DNA of 64,000 nt from Actinomadura terrae (lineage in GTDB: Bacteria > Actinomycetota > Actinomycetes > Streptosporangiales > Streptosporangiaceae), in the NCBI RefSeq assembly GCF_022751215.1, contig NZ_JAICDG010000002.1, positions 930,001-994,000 on the forward strand. The letters are read 5' to 3'. Below the pieces are notes generated by a model, which made no database searches, was not told where the DNA came from, and saw only the letters and a program-made list of their open reading frames with translations. The translations under genes were made by a program, and so were the position numbers. Of this stretch, positions 41,883 to 50,473 are shown piece after piece (within the stretch, counting starts at the first letter, position 1; every line of letters begins with the position of its first letter).

Positions 41883-42503
41883 ATGGTGTCAGCGATGACA
41901 GCACCTCCGGCCGGTATCCCCGTCACCGGCGCGGCCGCGGGCCCGGTCTGCGACGCCGACCTGGTCGCCCGCTCGCTGGAGGAGCCGGAGGCGTTCGCCG
42001 CGCTGTTCGACCGCTACTCGGCGATGCTGTACCGCTACGTCTCGCGCAGGATCGGCCCGGAGGCCGCCGAGGACCTCGTCGGCGACACGTTCCTGACCGC
42101 CTTCAGCAAGCGGCACCGCTACGACCTCGCCCACCGGGACGCGCGGCCGTGGCTGTTCGGCATCGCGACGAAGCTGGTCGCGCGGCATCACCGCGCCGAG
42201 GCCGTGCGGTACCGAGCGCTGCGCCGCAGTCCGGTGGACGGCCCGGAGGAGGGCCTGGCCGAGCGGGTGGCGGAGGGGGTGACGGCCTTCGCGGCGCGCC
42301 CGCTGCTGGCCGAGGCGCTGGCCGGGCTGCCGCGCCGCGACCGGGACGTGCTGCTGCTGATCGCCTGGGGCGACCTGAGCTACGAGGAGGTCGCGCAGGC
42401 CCTGCGGATACCGATCGGCACCGTCCGCTCGCGGCTCAACCGCGCCCGGCGCAAGGTGCGCGGCGTGCTCGGCGACACCAACCCCATGCACGAGGAGGAG
42501 TAG
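41883..42503 (+). CDS. ECF sigma factor A
   Basis: A 206-residue sigma-70-family factor. Region 2: FAALFDRYSAMLYRYVSRRIG, AEDLVGDTFLTAFS; region 4: RDRDVLLLIAWGDLSYEEVAQALRIPIGTVRSRLNRARRKV. The GDLSYEE-GTVRSRLxRARR layout matches the sigma at 48666. Several ATGs are possible; 41883 is used though the ribosome site is weak. The next gene, an LCP protein, starts 3 nt after the stop behind GAGGAGGAG, so the two form a translational pair, as the sigma/CU044_5270 pairs in this window do. Confidence 0.9.
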   Translation: MVSAMTAPPAGIPVTGAAAGPVCDADLVARSLEEPEAFAALFDRYSAMLYRYVSRRIGPEAAEDLVGDTFLTAFSKRHRYDLAHRDARPWLFGIATKLVARHHRAEAVRYRALRRSPVDGPEEGLAERVAEGVTAFAARPLLAEALAGLPRRDRDVLLLIAWGDLSYEEVAQALRIPIGTVRSRLNRARRKVRGVLGDTNPMHEEE

Positions 42504-42505
42504 CG

Positions 42506-43552
42506 GTGGACGATCTCGAACTGCTGCGCGGCCTCGGCCGGGAACTGGAGCACGAGCCGCCCGCGTCGCTCGTCCGGCAGCGGCGGCGCCTGCTGGACGC
42601 GGCGGACGGCAGCCGCGCCACGTCCATCCGGCGCGGACGGCCCCGGCAGCCGCGCGGCCCCGCCCGCTGGAGCCTGATCGGCGCGGTCGCGGTCGTGACG
42701 GCCGCGCTCGTCCTCGTCCCGGCCGTGCTGCTGCGCGGCGGCGAGGGGTCGGTGCTCGGCGGCGCCAAGCAGCTCGCGTTCGGGACGGGCAAGACCCTCA
42801 ACGTCCTGCTCGTCGGCTCGGACTCGCGCGGCTCCGGCCCGGCGCGCTCGGACACGCTCGTTCTCGTCCACCTGCCCGCAGACCGCAAGGACGTGCGCGC
42901 GGTGAGCATCCCCCGGGACACGCTGGTGCGTATGCCGTCCTGCAAGGTCGACGGCGGGAAAGTCATTCCGCCTCGTGTGGCTGCGGTGAACTCGGCGTTC
43001 TCGCTGGGCGTCGCATGCACGCACCGCACGGTGGAGTCGGTGACGGGCGTCCAGGTCGACACCAGCGTCGTGGTCGACTTCAGGGGGTTCGCGCAGCTGG
43101 TGGACGTGCTCGGCGGCGTCGAGATCACGATCCCCCGGGGCGCCGTGGACACGAAGTCGGGCCTGGCGCTGCGCGCGGGGAAGCAGCGGCTCGACGGGCG
43201 GCAGGCGCTCGCCTACGCCAGGGCCCGGCACGGCCTCGGGGACGGTTCGGACCTGTCCCGGATCGGGCGCCAGCAGAGGCTCATGGCCGCGATCCTGAAG
43301 GAGTCGAGGGAGCAGCGGCTGCGCAACCCCGCCGCGTACGCGAAGTTCCTGGCCGTCGCGGCGCGGTCGGTCTCGACGTATCCGCGGATGGACGTCGGCG
43401 CGCTGGAGGCCGTCGCGCGCGGCATGGAGAAGACGGGCCCGGACGCGGTGCGCTTCTCGACCGTCCCGGTGCGGCCCGCGCCGCAGGACGTGAACCGGCT
43501 CGCCCTCGACAGCGCCGCGGCCGAGCAACTCTTCGCCGAGTTCAGAAAATAG
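42506..43552 (+). CDS. LytR-CpsA-Psr family protein with anti-sigma-like head
   Basis: A 348-residue membrane protein. Residues 1-45 (DDLELLRGLGRELEHEPPASLVRQRRRLL) resemble the cytoplasmic head of the CU044_5270 partners of ECF factors. A TM follows at about 53-72. The extracellular LCP domain has KTLNVLLVGSDSR, SDTLVLVHL, the RDT motif SIPRDTLVR, and the pyrophosphate-binding RxR (IGRQQRLM, ARARHG). LCP enzymes transfer undecaprenyl-linked polymers (teichoic or capsular) to peptidoglycan. The position behind a sigma factor suggests that it also communicates with it. Confidence 0.85.
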   Translation: MDDLELLRGLGRELEHEPPASLVRQRRRLLDAADGSRATSIRRGRPRQPRGPARWSLIGAVAVVTAALVLVPAVLLRGGEGSVLGGAKQLAFGTGKTLNVLLVGSDSRGSGPARSDTLVLVHLPADRKDVRAVSIPRDTLVRMPSCKVDGGKVIPPRVAAVNSAFSLGVACTHRTVESVTGVQVDTSVVVDFRGFAQLVDVLGGVEITIPRGAVDTKSGLALRAGKQRLDGRQALAYARARHGLGDGSDLSRIGRQQRLMAAILKESREQRLRNPAAYAKFLAVAARSVSTYPRMDVGALEAVARGMEKTGPDAVRFSTVPVRPAPQDVNRLALDSAAAEQLFAEFRK

Positions 43553-43634
43553 CCGCCGATGAGTGATCCCTTCTTCGTCGGGTAGGGCCCGAGCCGTCCC
43601 CAGGGCCAGGAGAGCGACCCGCAAGGAGTGAGGC

Positions 43635-44054
43635 ATGGCCACGAAGATCCGCGACATCATGACCGGTTCCCCGACGTCGGTGTCCCCGGAACTCGACATC
43701 GTCACGGTGGCGCGGGCGATGCGCGACGAGGACATCGGCGCCGTCCTGGTCGCGGAGGGCGACGAGCTGCGCGGACTCGTCACCGACCGCGACCTGGTGG
43801 TGCGCGGCCTGGCCGCCGACGGCGACCCCCGCCAGGCCAAGATCGGCGGCATCACCAGCAGCGTCACCGCGACGATCGGCCCGGACGACTCCCCGCAGAA
43901 GGCCGCGCAGATCATGCGCGAGCGGTCGGTCCGGCGGCTCCCGGTGCTGGAGGACGGCCGTCCGGTCGGCATCGTCTCGATCGGCGACCTCGCGGTCGAG
44001 GAGGACTCCGGCTCGGCGCTGGCCGACATCAGCGCCGCCCGCCCCAACCGCTGA
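43635..44054 (+). CDS. CBS-domain protein
   Basis: A 139-residue protein consisting of a CBS pair: RDIMTGSPTSVSPELDIVTVARAMRDEDIGAVLV, then a second unit with AQIMRERSVRRLPVLEDGRPVGIVSIGDLA. CBS pairs bind adenine nucleotides. The AAGGAG ribosome site precedes ATG 43635. No catalytic domain is attached. Such stand-alone proteins are common in actinomycetes and function as energy-dependent regulators; the partner is unknown. Confidence 0.93.
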   Translation: MATKIRDIMTGSPTSVSPELDIVTVARAMRDEDIGAVLVAEGDELRGLVTDRDLVVRGLAADGDPRQAKIGGITSSVTATIGPDDSPQKAAQIMRERSVRRLPVLEDGRPVGIVSIGDLAVEEDSGSALADISAARPNR

Positions 44055-44166
44055 CCTCACCCCGCCCCCCTGACCCCGCCCGACCCGCCGACCCCCGGCC
44101 GGTCGGCCGAGCCCAGGCGGTCGACCGAGTCCGGACGGTCGGTGGGGTCGGGCGGTCAGCGAGCAG

Positions 44167-45327
44167 TCAGCGGGGGAGGGCCGACATCAAGAGGTCGAGC
44201 TCCTCCTCCGTGTTGTAGTAGTGGACGGACGCCCGCACCGCCGACGCCAGCGCCCGGGGGTCATACCCGTGCGCGCGCGGGCTCGTGGTGTTGACGTTGA
44301 CGCCGCGTTCCCGCGCCGCCTTCTTCACGGCCGCCGCCTCGTGGCCGTCCACGGTGAAGGTGACGATGCCCGACGGGCGCTCGCCCCTGTCCAGGACGGT
44401 GACCCCGGAGCGCGCGGCGAGCCGTTCCCGCAATGCGTCCGCGAGCGTGAGCACCCGCTCCTGGATCGCCTCGATGCCCAGCTCGGACGCGTAGTCCGCC
44501 GCGACGCCCAGGCCGATCTGGCCCGCCATGTAGCGCTCCCACGTCTCGAAGCGCCGCGCGTCGCCGCGGACCTCGTAGTCGTCCGGCGCCTTCCAGGTCG
44601 CCGCGTGCAGGTCCAGGAACGGTGGCTCCAGCGTCGCGATCAGCTCCCGCCGCACATAGAGGAACCCCGTTCCGCGCGGCCCGCGCAGATACTTGCGGCC
44701 GGTCGCGGACATCATGTCGCAGCCGATCTCCTCCACGTCCACGCTGATCTGCCCCACCGACTGGCAGGCGTCCAGTAGATAGAGGACGCCGTGCTGGCGG
44801 CACAGCCGTCCGACGGCGGCGGCCGGGTTCACCAGCCCGTTGTGCGTGGGGACGTGGTTGATCGACACCAGCCGGACGTCGCCGCGCGCCAGTTCGGCGC
44901 TCAGCGCGTCCAGCGACAGCACGCCGTCCCGCCCGTCGGGGAGGACCTCCACCTTGACGCCCTTCGCGGCCGCGACGTGCTGGTAGGCGATCGCGTTGCT
45001 GGAGTACTCGCTCGTCGTGGTGAGGATGCGGTCGCCCGCCGCGAACGGGATCGCGTAGAACGCCATGTCCCAGCCCCGGGTCGCGTTCTCCACGTAGGCG
45101 ATCTCGTCCGGACGGGCCCCGATCAGCCCCGCCACCGCCTCGTAGAACCGCTCGATCGCCGCCGCGTTCCGCTCGGCCGCCTCGTAGCCGCCGATGGTCG
45201 ACTCCAGCGCGAGATGCTCCGCCACCGCCTCGATCACGGGACGTGGGGGCAGCGCCGCCCCCGCGTTGTTGAGATGGGCCACGTTCGCGCAGCCAGGGGT
45301 GTCCTTGCGCGCCGCGCCGATGTCCAC
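44167..45327 (-). CDS. Class V PLP-dependent aminotransferase (cysteine-desulfurase-like)
   Basis: A 386-residue fold-type I PLP enzyme. HLNNAGAALPP near the N-terminus, NATRGWDMAFYAIPF, the PLP-ring Asp in LLDACQSVGQ and the Schiff-base Lys in SATGRKYLRGPRGTGFLYV. The family includes SufS, isopenicillin-N epimerase and kynureninase-like enzymes. It lacks a recognisable SufS mobile-loop Cys; NTTSPRA is found in that region, so it is more likely an aminotransferase/lyase than a desulfurase. The start is GTG 45327 with GAAGGG upstream. Divergent from the ABC exporter. Confidence 0.88.
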   Translation of the reverse strand: MDIGAARKDTPGCANVAHLNNAGAALPPRPVIEAVAEHLALESTIGGYEAAERNAAAIERFYEAVAGLIGARPDEIAYVENATRGWDMAFYAIPFAAGDRILTTTSEYSSNAIAYQHVAAAKGVKVEVLPDGRDGVLSLDALSAELARGDVRLVSINHVPTHNGLVNPAAAVGRLCRQHGVLYLLDACQSVGQISVDVEEIGCDMMSATGRKYLRGPRGTGFLYVRRELIATLEPPFLDLHAATWKAPDDYEVRGDARRFETWERYMAGQIGLGVAADYASELGIEAIQERVLTLADALRERLAARSGVTVLDRGERPSGIVTFTVDGHEAAAVKKAARERGVNVNTTSPRAHGYDPRALASAVRASVHYYNTEEELDLLMSALPR

Positions 45328-45399
45328 ATGATGCCCTTCGTCGAAGATCGTCTATCGATCCTGTCGTACCCATGTGGGAGGTTGTGCACGGCCGGCGAG

Positions 45400-45430
45400 T
45401 TGACCTCAATCTTTGTTGAGGTTCCAAGCT
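45400..45430 (+). promoter_or_regulatory. SoxR-box-like promoter of the ABC exporter
   Basis: Inverted repeat ACCTCAA (45403-45409) / TTGAGGT (45416-45422) with a 6-bp centre. It lies inside a promoter whose -35 TTGACC (45400-45405) and -10 CAAGCT (45425-45430) are 19 bp apart, the stretched spacing that MerR-family activators require. This matches the SoxR box CCTCAA-N6-TTGAGG exactly. It ends 37 bp before the ABC gene. Confidence 0.75.
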
Positions 45431-45466
45431 GTTCTTGGCGAGATCCTCCAGAGAGAGTGGTAACCG

Positions 45467-47347
45467 ATGGACATGGAAGTGACCGCGTGGATGTCGCTGC
45501 ACCACGCGATGAACGCCAAGAACGACCGCCGGCCGTTCTCCAAGGCGACCTTGCGGCGGATAGCGCGGTTCGCGCGTCCGCACAGACGGCCGCTGTACGC
45601 CTTCCTCGGATTGAGCGTGCTGCTCGCGGTCCTCGCGGTCGCGACGCCCGTGCTGGCCGGACGCGTCGTCGACGCGATCGTGGACGACTCCGCCAGCTCG
45701 ACCGTGGTCAACCTGGCCATCGTGATCGCGGTGCTGGCGCTCGCGGAGGGCGGGCTCGGGCTGGCCAACCGGTGGCTGTCGGCCCGCATCGGTGAGGGGC
45801 TGATCCTCGACCTGCGCACGGCCGTGTTCGACCACGTCCAGCGGATGCCGGTCGCCTTCTTCACGCGCACCCGCACCGGCGCGCTGGTCAGCCGCCTCAA
45901 CAACGACGTGATCGGGGCGCAGCGCGCCTTCAGCGACACGTTGTCCGGCGTGGTCAGCAACCTCGTGATGCTGGTGCTCACGTTCGCGGTGATGATCGGG
46001 ATCTCCTGGCAGATCACGCTGCTCGCGCTGGTCCTGCTGCCCGTGTTCGTCCTCCCGGCCCGCCGCATGGGCACCCGCCTGGCCCGCCTCGAACGCGAGG
46101 CCGCCGCGCACGACGCCGCGATGAGCACGCAGATGACCGAGCGGTTCTCCGCCCCCGGCGCGACGCTGGTCAAGCTGTTCGGACGGCCCGCCCGCGAGTC
46201 CGCCGAGTTCGCGGCCCGCGCGCGCCGCGTCCGCGACATCGGCGTCCGTACCGCGATGGTGCAGCACGTCTTCATCACGGCGCTGACCATGGTGTCCGCG
46301 CTCGCCCTCGCGCTCGTCTACGGCCTCGGCGGCTGGTTCTCGCTGCGCGGCTCCCTGGACGCCGGCGCGGTCGTGTCCCTCGCCCTGCTGCTGACCCGCC
46401 TCTACGCCCCGCTGACCGCGCTCGCCAGCGCCCGCGTCGAGGTCATGAGCGCGCTCGTCAGCTTCGAGCGGGTCTTCGAGGTGCTCGACCTGAAGCCGCT
46501 GGTCGCCGAGAAGCCGGACGCCCGCGCCGTCCCCGAGGGGCCGGTCGCGGTCGAGTTCGACGACGTCCGCTTCGCCTACCCGTCCGCCGACAAGGTCTCC
46601 CTCGCCTCCCTGGAGGAGGTCGCCACCCTCGACACGCGCGGCGGCGTCGACGTCCTGCACGGCGTGTCGTTCCGCGCGGAGCCCGGCCAGATGGTCGCGC
46701 TCGTCGGCTCGTCCGGCGCGGGCAAGTCGACGATCGCGCAACTCCTCCCGCGCCTGTACGACGCCGACTCCGGCGCGATCAGGCTCGGCGGCGTCGACGT
46801 CCGCGACCTCAGCTTCGAGTCGATCCGCGACACGCTCGGCATGGTCACCCAGGACGGGCACCTGTTCCACGAGTCGATCCGCGAGAACCTGCTGCTCGCC
46901 CGTCCCGAGGCCACCGAGGACGACCTCTGGGACGTCCTGCGCCGCGCCCGCCTCGCCACGCTCATCGAGGGCCTGCCCGACGGCCTCGACACGATCGTCG
47001 GCGAACGCGGCTACCGCCTCTCGGGCGGCGAGCGCCAGCGCCTCACGATCGCCCGCCTCCTGCTGGCCCGCCAGCGCGTCGTGATCCTGGACGAGGCCAC
47101 CGCCCACCTGGACTCCACGTCCGAGGCCGCCGTCCAGGAGGCCCTGGCCGAGGCCCTCGACGGCCGCACCGCCGTGGTCATCGCCCACCGCCTCAGCACC
47201 GTCCGCGCCGCCGACCTGATCCTCGTCGTCGAGGCCGGCCGCATCGTGGAACGCGGCACCCACACCGAACTGCTGGCCACCGGAGGCCGCTACGCCGACC
47301 TCTACCGCACCCAGTTCAGCGAGACCCCACTGGAACCGGTCGCCTAA
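45467..47347 (+). CDS. ABC exporter, fused permease and ATPase
   Basis: A 626-residue half-transporter. Six TM helices in residues 40-330, then an ATPase with Walker A GSSGAGKST, signature LSGGERQR, Walker B VVILDEATAHLD and the switch His in IAHRLST. It should act as a homodimer exporting a lipophilic compound. A short insertion between strand 1 and Walker A (SADKVSLASLEEVATLDTRG) is unusual. The start is ATG 45467. A SoxR-like promoter precedes it and a strong terminator follows, so it is a single-gene transcription unit probably induced by redox-active compounds. Confidence 0.94.
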   Translation: MDMEVTAWMSLHHAMNAKNDRRPFSKATLRRIARFARPHRRPLYAFLGLSVLLAVLAVATPVLAGRVVDAIVDDSASSTVVNLAIVIAVLALAEGGLGLANRWLSARIGEGLILDLRTAVFDHVQRMPVAFFTRTRTGALVSRLNNDVIGAQRAFSDTLSGVVSNLVMLVLTFAVMIGISWQITLLALVLLPVFVLPARRMGTRLARLEREAAAHDAAMSTQMTERFSAPGATLVKLFGRPARESAEFAARARRVRDIGVRTAMVQHVFITALTMVSALALALVYGLGGWFSLRGSLDAGAVVSLALLLTRLYAPLTALASARVEVMSALVSFERVFEVLDLKPLVAEKPDARAVPEGPVAVEFDDVRFAYPSADKVSLASLEEVATLDTRGGVDVLHGVSFRAEPGQMVALVGSSGAGKSTIAQLLPRLYDADSGAIRLGGVDVRDLSFESIRDTLGMVTQDGHLFHESIRENLLLARPEATEDDLWDVLRRARLATLIEGLPDGLDTIVGERGYRLSGGERQRLTIARLLLARQRVVILDEATAHLDSTSEAAVQEALAEALDGRTAVVIAHRLSTVRAADLILVVEAGRIVERGTHTELLATGGRYADLYRTQFSETPLEPVA

Positions 47348-47361
47348 CCCACCCCCACCCC

Positions 47362-47387
47362 GGCCCGCCCCAACCCCGGGGCGGGCC
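47362..47387 (+). terminator. Terminator of the ABC exporter
   Basis: A 10-bp perfect stem GGCCCGCCCC (47362-47371) / GGGGCGGGCC (47378-47387) with a 6-nt loop, 15 nt after the exporter stop. The remaining stretch to 47622 shows no gene I can support. Confidence 0.7.
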
Positions 47388-47622
47388 CCACGCCTGGCGG
47401 CGGGCGCTGCGCGCGGTGCCCCGGTCGCGTACGCTCTCGCGCCCGCGGACCTGGTCATCATGCATCCTGCGCCCGGGGTGGCGGTGCGGGACGCCGGACG
47501 ACGCGCTCTGGTTGTTCGACGGCGCGGACTCCGACTGCGTGCTGCCGCAGGCGCGGGTGGCCGGGTTCGGGGAGGGCTTCCTCCTCGAACCCGGCCTGGT
47601 CAGCTCCGCGGCCTGGCCTGAC

Positions 47623-48669
47623 TCACCTGAGACCGGGCTCGCCGACCACGCGGAGGGCGGTCTGGGCGGTCCACCCAAGGACCGTGCCCTTGTTGACCGT
47701 GCCCTGGCCGCCGCCTGGCGAGTGCTCCTTGATGGCGTAGGAGTACGTGCCGAGGAAGCGGTACGTGGTCGGGTCGAGGATGATCATCTGACGGTTCCAG
47801 CCCTCGAAGGTGTGGGTGAACGCGATGCCCTGCCGGCCCGCGGCGTCCCGGACGTTCCGCTCGACGCCGACGCCGCGGATCTGGGGCAGCGCTCGGTAGA
47901 GGGCGGCGCGGAGCGCGGACGGGAGGGGGCGCCGCAGCAGTTCGGCGATGGTGTCGAAGACCGATCGAGCCGCCTGCCTTCCACCCGCGGGCGGCACCGG
48001 CGTCGCGGGCCCTGGGCCGCCGGACCCGGTTTCCTCGGAATCCCGGTACGCCATCTGCATGGTCTTCGAGTCGTACAGGGCCCGCAGCAGGGCGCGCGGC
48101 TCGGTCGGCAGCATCTTGGTCAGGCGGTACCCCGCCTGGTCGGGCGACTTGTAGGCGACGGGCTTTCCACGCTTGTCATAGCGCCAGCCCGTCTTGGTGA
48201 CCTGGAGCCTGCCTTCGACGACCTCGGCCGATTCCCGGCCGTCGACGCGTTCCCACCTCTCGACGGTGTTCAGCCTGCGGGTGTCCATGCCCTTCCACCA
48301 GGAGTTCATGTCGCCCTTGTATTCGGCGTTCCGGCTCTGGGCGTAGATCCACTGGCGCGGGCCCGGCCCCTTGTCAGGTGTCTTCTCGACCGCTACGGCC
48401 GCCCGGTCGCCGAGCTCGGCCGCGCTGGCGACGGAGAGAGTGTGCTCGCCTCCCGGGAGCTGGCTGACGGTCACCGCCGCGACGATCGTGACGCCGAGGA
48501 CGCCGGCGACGGCGACCCGGGTCATCGGCCTGGGCATCGTCCACCTGCGCGCGGGACGCGGGACGGCCGTCCACTCGGCGTGGAGGCGGGCCCGGGCGGC
48601 GGAGGCGGCCTCGGGAGTGATCTGCGGCGTGCTACTGCGCAGGGACTCGATCATTTCCAGGTCGTTCAT
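47623..48669 (-). CDS. CU044_5270-type membrane partner of ECF sigma B
   Basis: A 348-residue protein. A cytoplasmic head (NDLEMIESLRSSTPQITPEAASAARARL) precedes one TM (~residues 50-67) and a large extracellular domain with a WIYAQSRNAE strand, several Trp, and a C-terminal GTYSYAIKEHS. This layout is that of the actinobacterial CU044_5270 family, found next to ECF factors and assumed to be their membrane-bound anti-sigma. It overlaps the sigma gene by 4 nt (ATGA). The ligand is unknown. Confidence 0.82.
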   Translation of the reverse strand: MNDLEMIESLRSSTPQITPEAASAARARLHAEWTAVPRPARRWTMPRPMTRVAVAGVLGVTIVAAVTVSQLPGGEHTLSVASAAELGDRAAVAVEKTPDKGPGPRQWIYAQSRNAEYKGDMNSWWKGMDTRRLNTVERWERVDGRESAEVVEGRLQVTKTGWRYDKRGKPVAYKSPDQAGYRLTKMLPTEPRALLRALYDSKTMQMAYRDSEETGSGGPGPATPVPPAGGRQAARSVFDTIAELLRRPLPSALRAALYRALPQIRGVGVERNVRDAAGRQGIAFTHTFEGWNRQMIILDPTTYRFLGTYSYAIKEHSPGGGQGTVNKGTVLGWTAQTALRVVGEPGLR

Positions 48670-49256
48670 GCGTCTTCTCCCAGGGTGGGGTCTCCAAGGG
48701 CCGCGCGAACCTGGCGGCGGGCGCGGTGCAGCCGTGAGCGGACGGTGCCGACGGGGACGTCCAAAGCGCGGGCGGTCTCCTGGTAGGTGAGGTCGCCCCA
48801 GGCCACCAGGAGCAGGACGTCGCGGTCGCCCCGGGACAGCCCCGCCAGGGCACCGGCCAGGTGGCGCTCCTGGTCCTGGGCCGCCACCCGGCTGACCACG
48901 GTGTCGGCCATCGGTTCGGGCACGGGGTCGGAACCCGTACGGGCCAGCGCCCGGAAGTAGCGCTCCTCCGCCCGGCGGTGCCGCGCGACCAGGGTGGTCG
49001 CGATCCCGTACAGCCAGGGGCGGGCGAGCGGCTGGTCGAGGTCGTAACTGTGGCGGCGGCGGAAGGCGATGAGGAAGGTCTCGGCCACGATGTCGTCGGC
49101 GGCCTGGGTGCCCAGCCGGCGGGCCGCGTAGTGGTGGATCCGGCGGTGGTGCCGGTCGAAGAGTTCGGCGAACTGTTCGGGGTCGGTCAGGGAGAGTCGG
49201 ATGACCTCGGAGTCGGACAGGTCGTTGCCCACCTCCGCCGCCAGCGCCGGCCTCAT
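48666..49256 (-). CDS. ECF sigma factor B
   Basis: A 196-residue sigma-70-family factor. Region 2: FAELFDRHHRRIHHYAARRLG, ADDIVAETFLIAF; region 4: RDRDVLLLVAWGDLTYQETARALDVPVGTVRSRLHRARRQV. ATG 49256 (GAAGG ribosome site) is preferred over the longer in-frame start, whose added residues are Arg-rich and unrelated to the family. It is followed by its probable anti-sigma by a 4-nt overlap. Strong likeness to the sigma at 41883 suggests a common ancestor. Confidence 0.9.
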   Translation of the reverse strand: MRPALAAEVGNDLSDSEVIRLSLTDPEQFAELFDRHHRRIHHYAARRLGTQAADDIVAETFLIAFRRRHSYDLDQPLARPWLYGIATTLVARHRRAEERYFRALARTGSDPVPEPMADTVVSRVAAQDQERHLAGALAGLSRGDRDVLLLVAWGDLTYQETARALDVPVGTVRSRLHRARRQVRAALGDPTLGEDA

Positions 49257-49513
49257 GAAGCGCCTTCGAGTCGATGCACCGGTGCGGTCCCTTCGGGGTC
49301 GGGTGAAACACCCGGTTGTCTCCCGAAGCACCTCGGGGGGTTCTCACTCCCATCCGCCGGGAGCGGTCCGGCAGGAGAACCCGATGATCCACGCCGTGGA
49401 CCACGGCGGGCTCGCAGACGGCTCCTGAGACCCGGCCCGCGCCGACCGGCAGGCCACCAAGCCAGGGCGGAGTTGCTGGCGCGCCCTCGGGGGTCACCAC
49501 CGGGAGATGGTGT

Positions 49514-49571
49514 GTTACTTCCGTCGGAAAGTAACATTGTGCAACAGATCCACTGTATAGCGTTAATACAG
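49514..49571. promoter_or_regulatory. Two adjacent AT-rich inverted repeats
   Basis: GTTACTT (49514-49520) / AAGTAAC (49529-49535) around 8 bp, and 17 bp later CTGTAT (49553-49558) / ATACAG (49566-49571) around 7 bp. Both are AT-rich in a GC-rich setting and lie in the 429-bp gene-free stretch 49257-49685, 115-170 bp upstream of the small secreted Cys-protein. TetR-type operators have this form. The remainder of the stretch shows nothing specific. Confidence 0.5.
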
Positions 49572-49685
49572 CGTGGTAGTCGGTGTGCGTCGTTCTGCGG
49601 TCCCCCGCCGCTCCAGGTAACGGGAGAGGTCCCGCCGCCGGACGCGACACCGACCGCTACGGCCCCCCAGCGAAAGGAAGACCTC

Positions 49686-49991
49686 ATGCACATCGCCCGT
49701 CCCGCGATCGCGCTCGGCACCGCGACGATCGGGCTGCTGGCCCTGGCGCCCCTCGGCCCCGTCGCGTCCGCCGACGACATTCCCACCTACACCTGCGAGT
49801 TCACCCAGGAGGATTCCGGCGTCGTGCGCGGCAGCACCGCGTGCCACGCCTCGGATGGCGCGGTCGTGCAGGGCGGCTACGTCGGGCCGTCCGTCGTGCG
49901 CGGCTTCAAGGGCCCCAGCTACGACTGCCAGGTCGGCGGCGTTGCCGACGTCCCCGAATTCGTGGTCGCCTTCGGCTGCACCGAGGACTGA
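49686..49991 (+). CDS. Small secreted protein with two likely disulfides
   Basis: A 101-residue protein with a signal peptide (MHIARPAIALGTATIGLLALAP, cleavage near ASA-DD). The mature ~72 residues contain four cysteines (YTCEF, TACHA, YDCQV, FGCTED) that could form two disulfides, and a Val/Gly-rich core. No catalytic residues are visible. ATG 49686 has AAAGGAAG upstream; a strong terminator follows 15 nt after the stop. It could be a small secreted inhibitor, toxin or surface protein; function unknown. Confidence 0.82.
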   Translation: MHIARPAIALGTATIGLLALAPLGPVASADDIPTYTCEFTQEDSGVVRGSTACHASDGAVVQGGYVGPSVVRGFKGPSYDCQVGGVADVPEFVVAFGCTED

Positions 49992-50006
49992 GCCACCACG
50001 CATCCC

Positions 50007-50041
50007 GGCAGGGCGCCTTCCCGCCGGGAAGGCGCCCTGCC
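50007..50041 (+). terminator. Strong terminator (16-bp stem)
   Basis: GGCAGGGCGCCTTCCC (50007-50022) pairs perfectly with 50026-50041 around a 3-nt loop, 15 nt after the small secreted gene. It can serve the convergent SRPBCC gene as well, whose stop lies 15 bp beyond. Confidence 0.8.
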
Positions 50042-50056
50042 CGCTCATCTCCCGGC

Positions 50057-50473
50057 CTAGGCGAGGACGGTGTGGAGTGACTTCAGCACGTGGGAGCGCC
50101 AGCCGTTGTTCATGCCACGGAACGCGAAGGCCTGGGACGGGTCGTCCATGTCGAAGCCCGCGTGGCGGATGAAGAGCCGCGTGCCGCGCCCTTCGGGGAC
50201 GAGGCGCCAGGTCACGGTCGTGTCGAGGGAGCCGCCGCCCCAGCTGATGCGCAGCAGGCGCCCCTCGTCCAGGTCGAGGACGCGGCACCGGATCGTCCCG
50301 TCGAACCCGGCGCCCGGGATCGGACGGGTGGTGAAGGTGAACCGGTGCCCCACGACGGGCTCGAAGTCGTTCGGCATCAGCCAGCGGGCCAGCAGATCGC
50401 GGTCGGTGAGCGCCCGCCAGACCTTCGCGGGCGGGTGCGGGAGGAACTCCTCGACCTCGATGTCGGCGGTCAT
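50057..50473 (-). CDS. SRPBCC / Aha1-domain protein
   Basis: A 138-residue START-like fold protein: EVEEFLPHPPAKVWRALTDRDLLARWLMPNDFEP, then RISWGGGSLDTTVTWRLVPEGRGTRLFIRHAGF and a final helix with HVLKSLHTVL. These proteins form a large hydrophobic pocket for a lipid or aromatic ligand. The start overlaps the ArsR stop by 4 nt (ATGA). ArsR/SRPBCC pairs are common and thought to be coupled sensors; the ligand is unknown. Confidence 0.92.
   Translation of the reverse strand: MTADIEVEEFLPHPPAKVWRALTDRDLLARWLMPNDFEPVVGHRFTFTTRPIPGAGFDGTIRCRVLDLDEGRLLRISWGGGSLDTTVTWRLVPEGRGTRLFIRHAGFDMDDPSQAFAFRGMNNGWRSHVLKSLHTVLA

Noticed and set aside
44055..44166. GGTCGnCCGAG repeats between the CBS gene and the aminotransferase
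   Set aside because: Only two exact-like copies in a very GC-rich, convergent 112-bp gap; probably compositional, no clear stem for a terminator.
44261..47461. A 1066-codon open frame on the minus strand
   Set aside because: It is the antisense shadow of the ABC exporter and overlaps the class V aminotransferase; its translation is Arg/Asp/Gly/Ala low-complexity without any domain, as expected from third-position GC bias.
47388..47622. Possible degraded gene between the ABC exporter and the CU044_5270 gene
   Set aside because: Short pieces in two frames look vaguely protein-like (LVIMHPAPGVAV, LWLFDGADSDCVLP), but neither has a start, ribosome site or recognisable family, so it cannot be supported.
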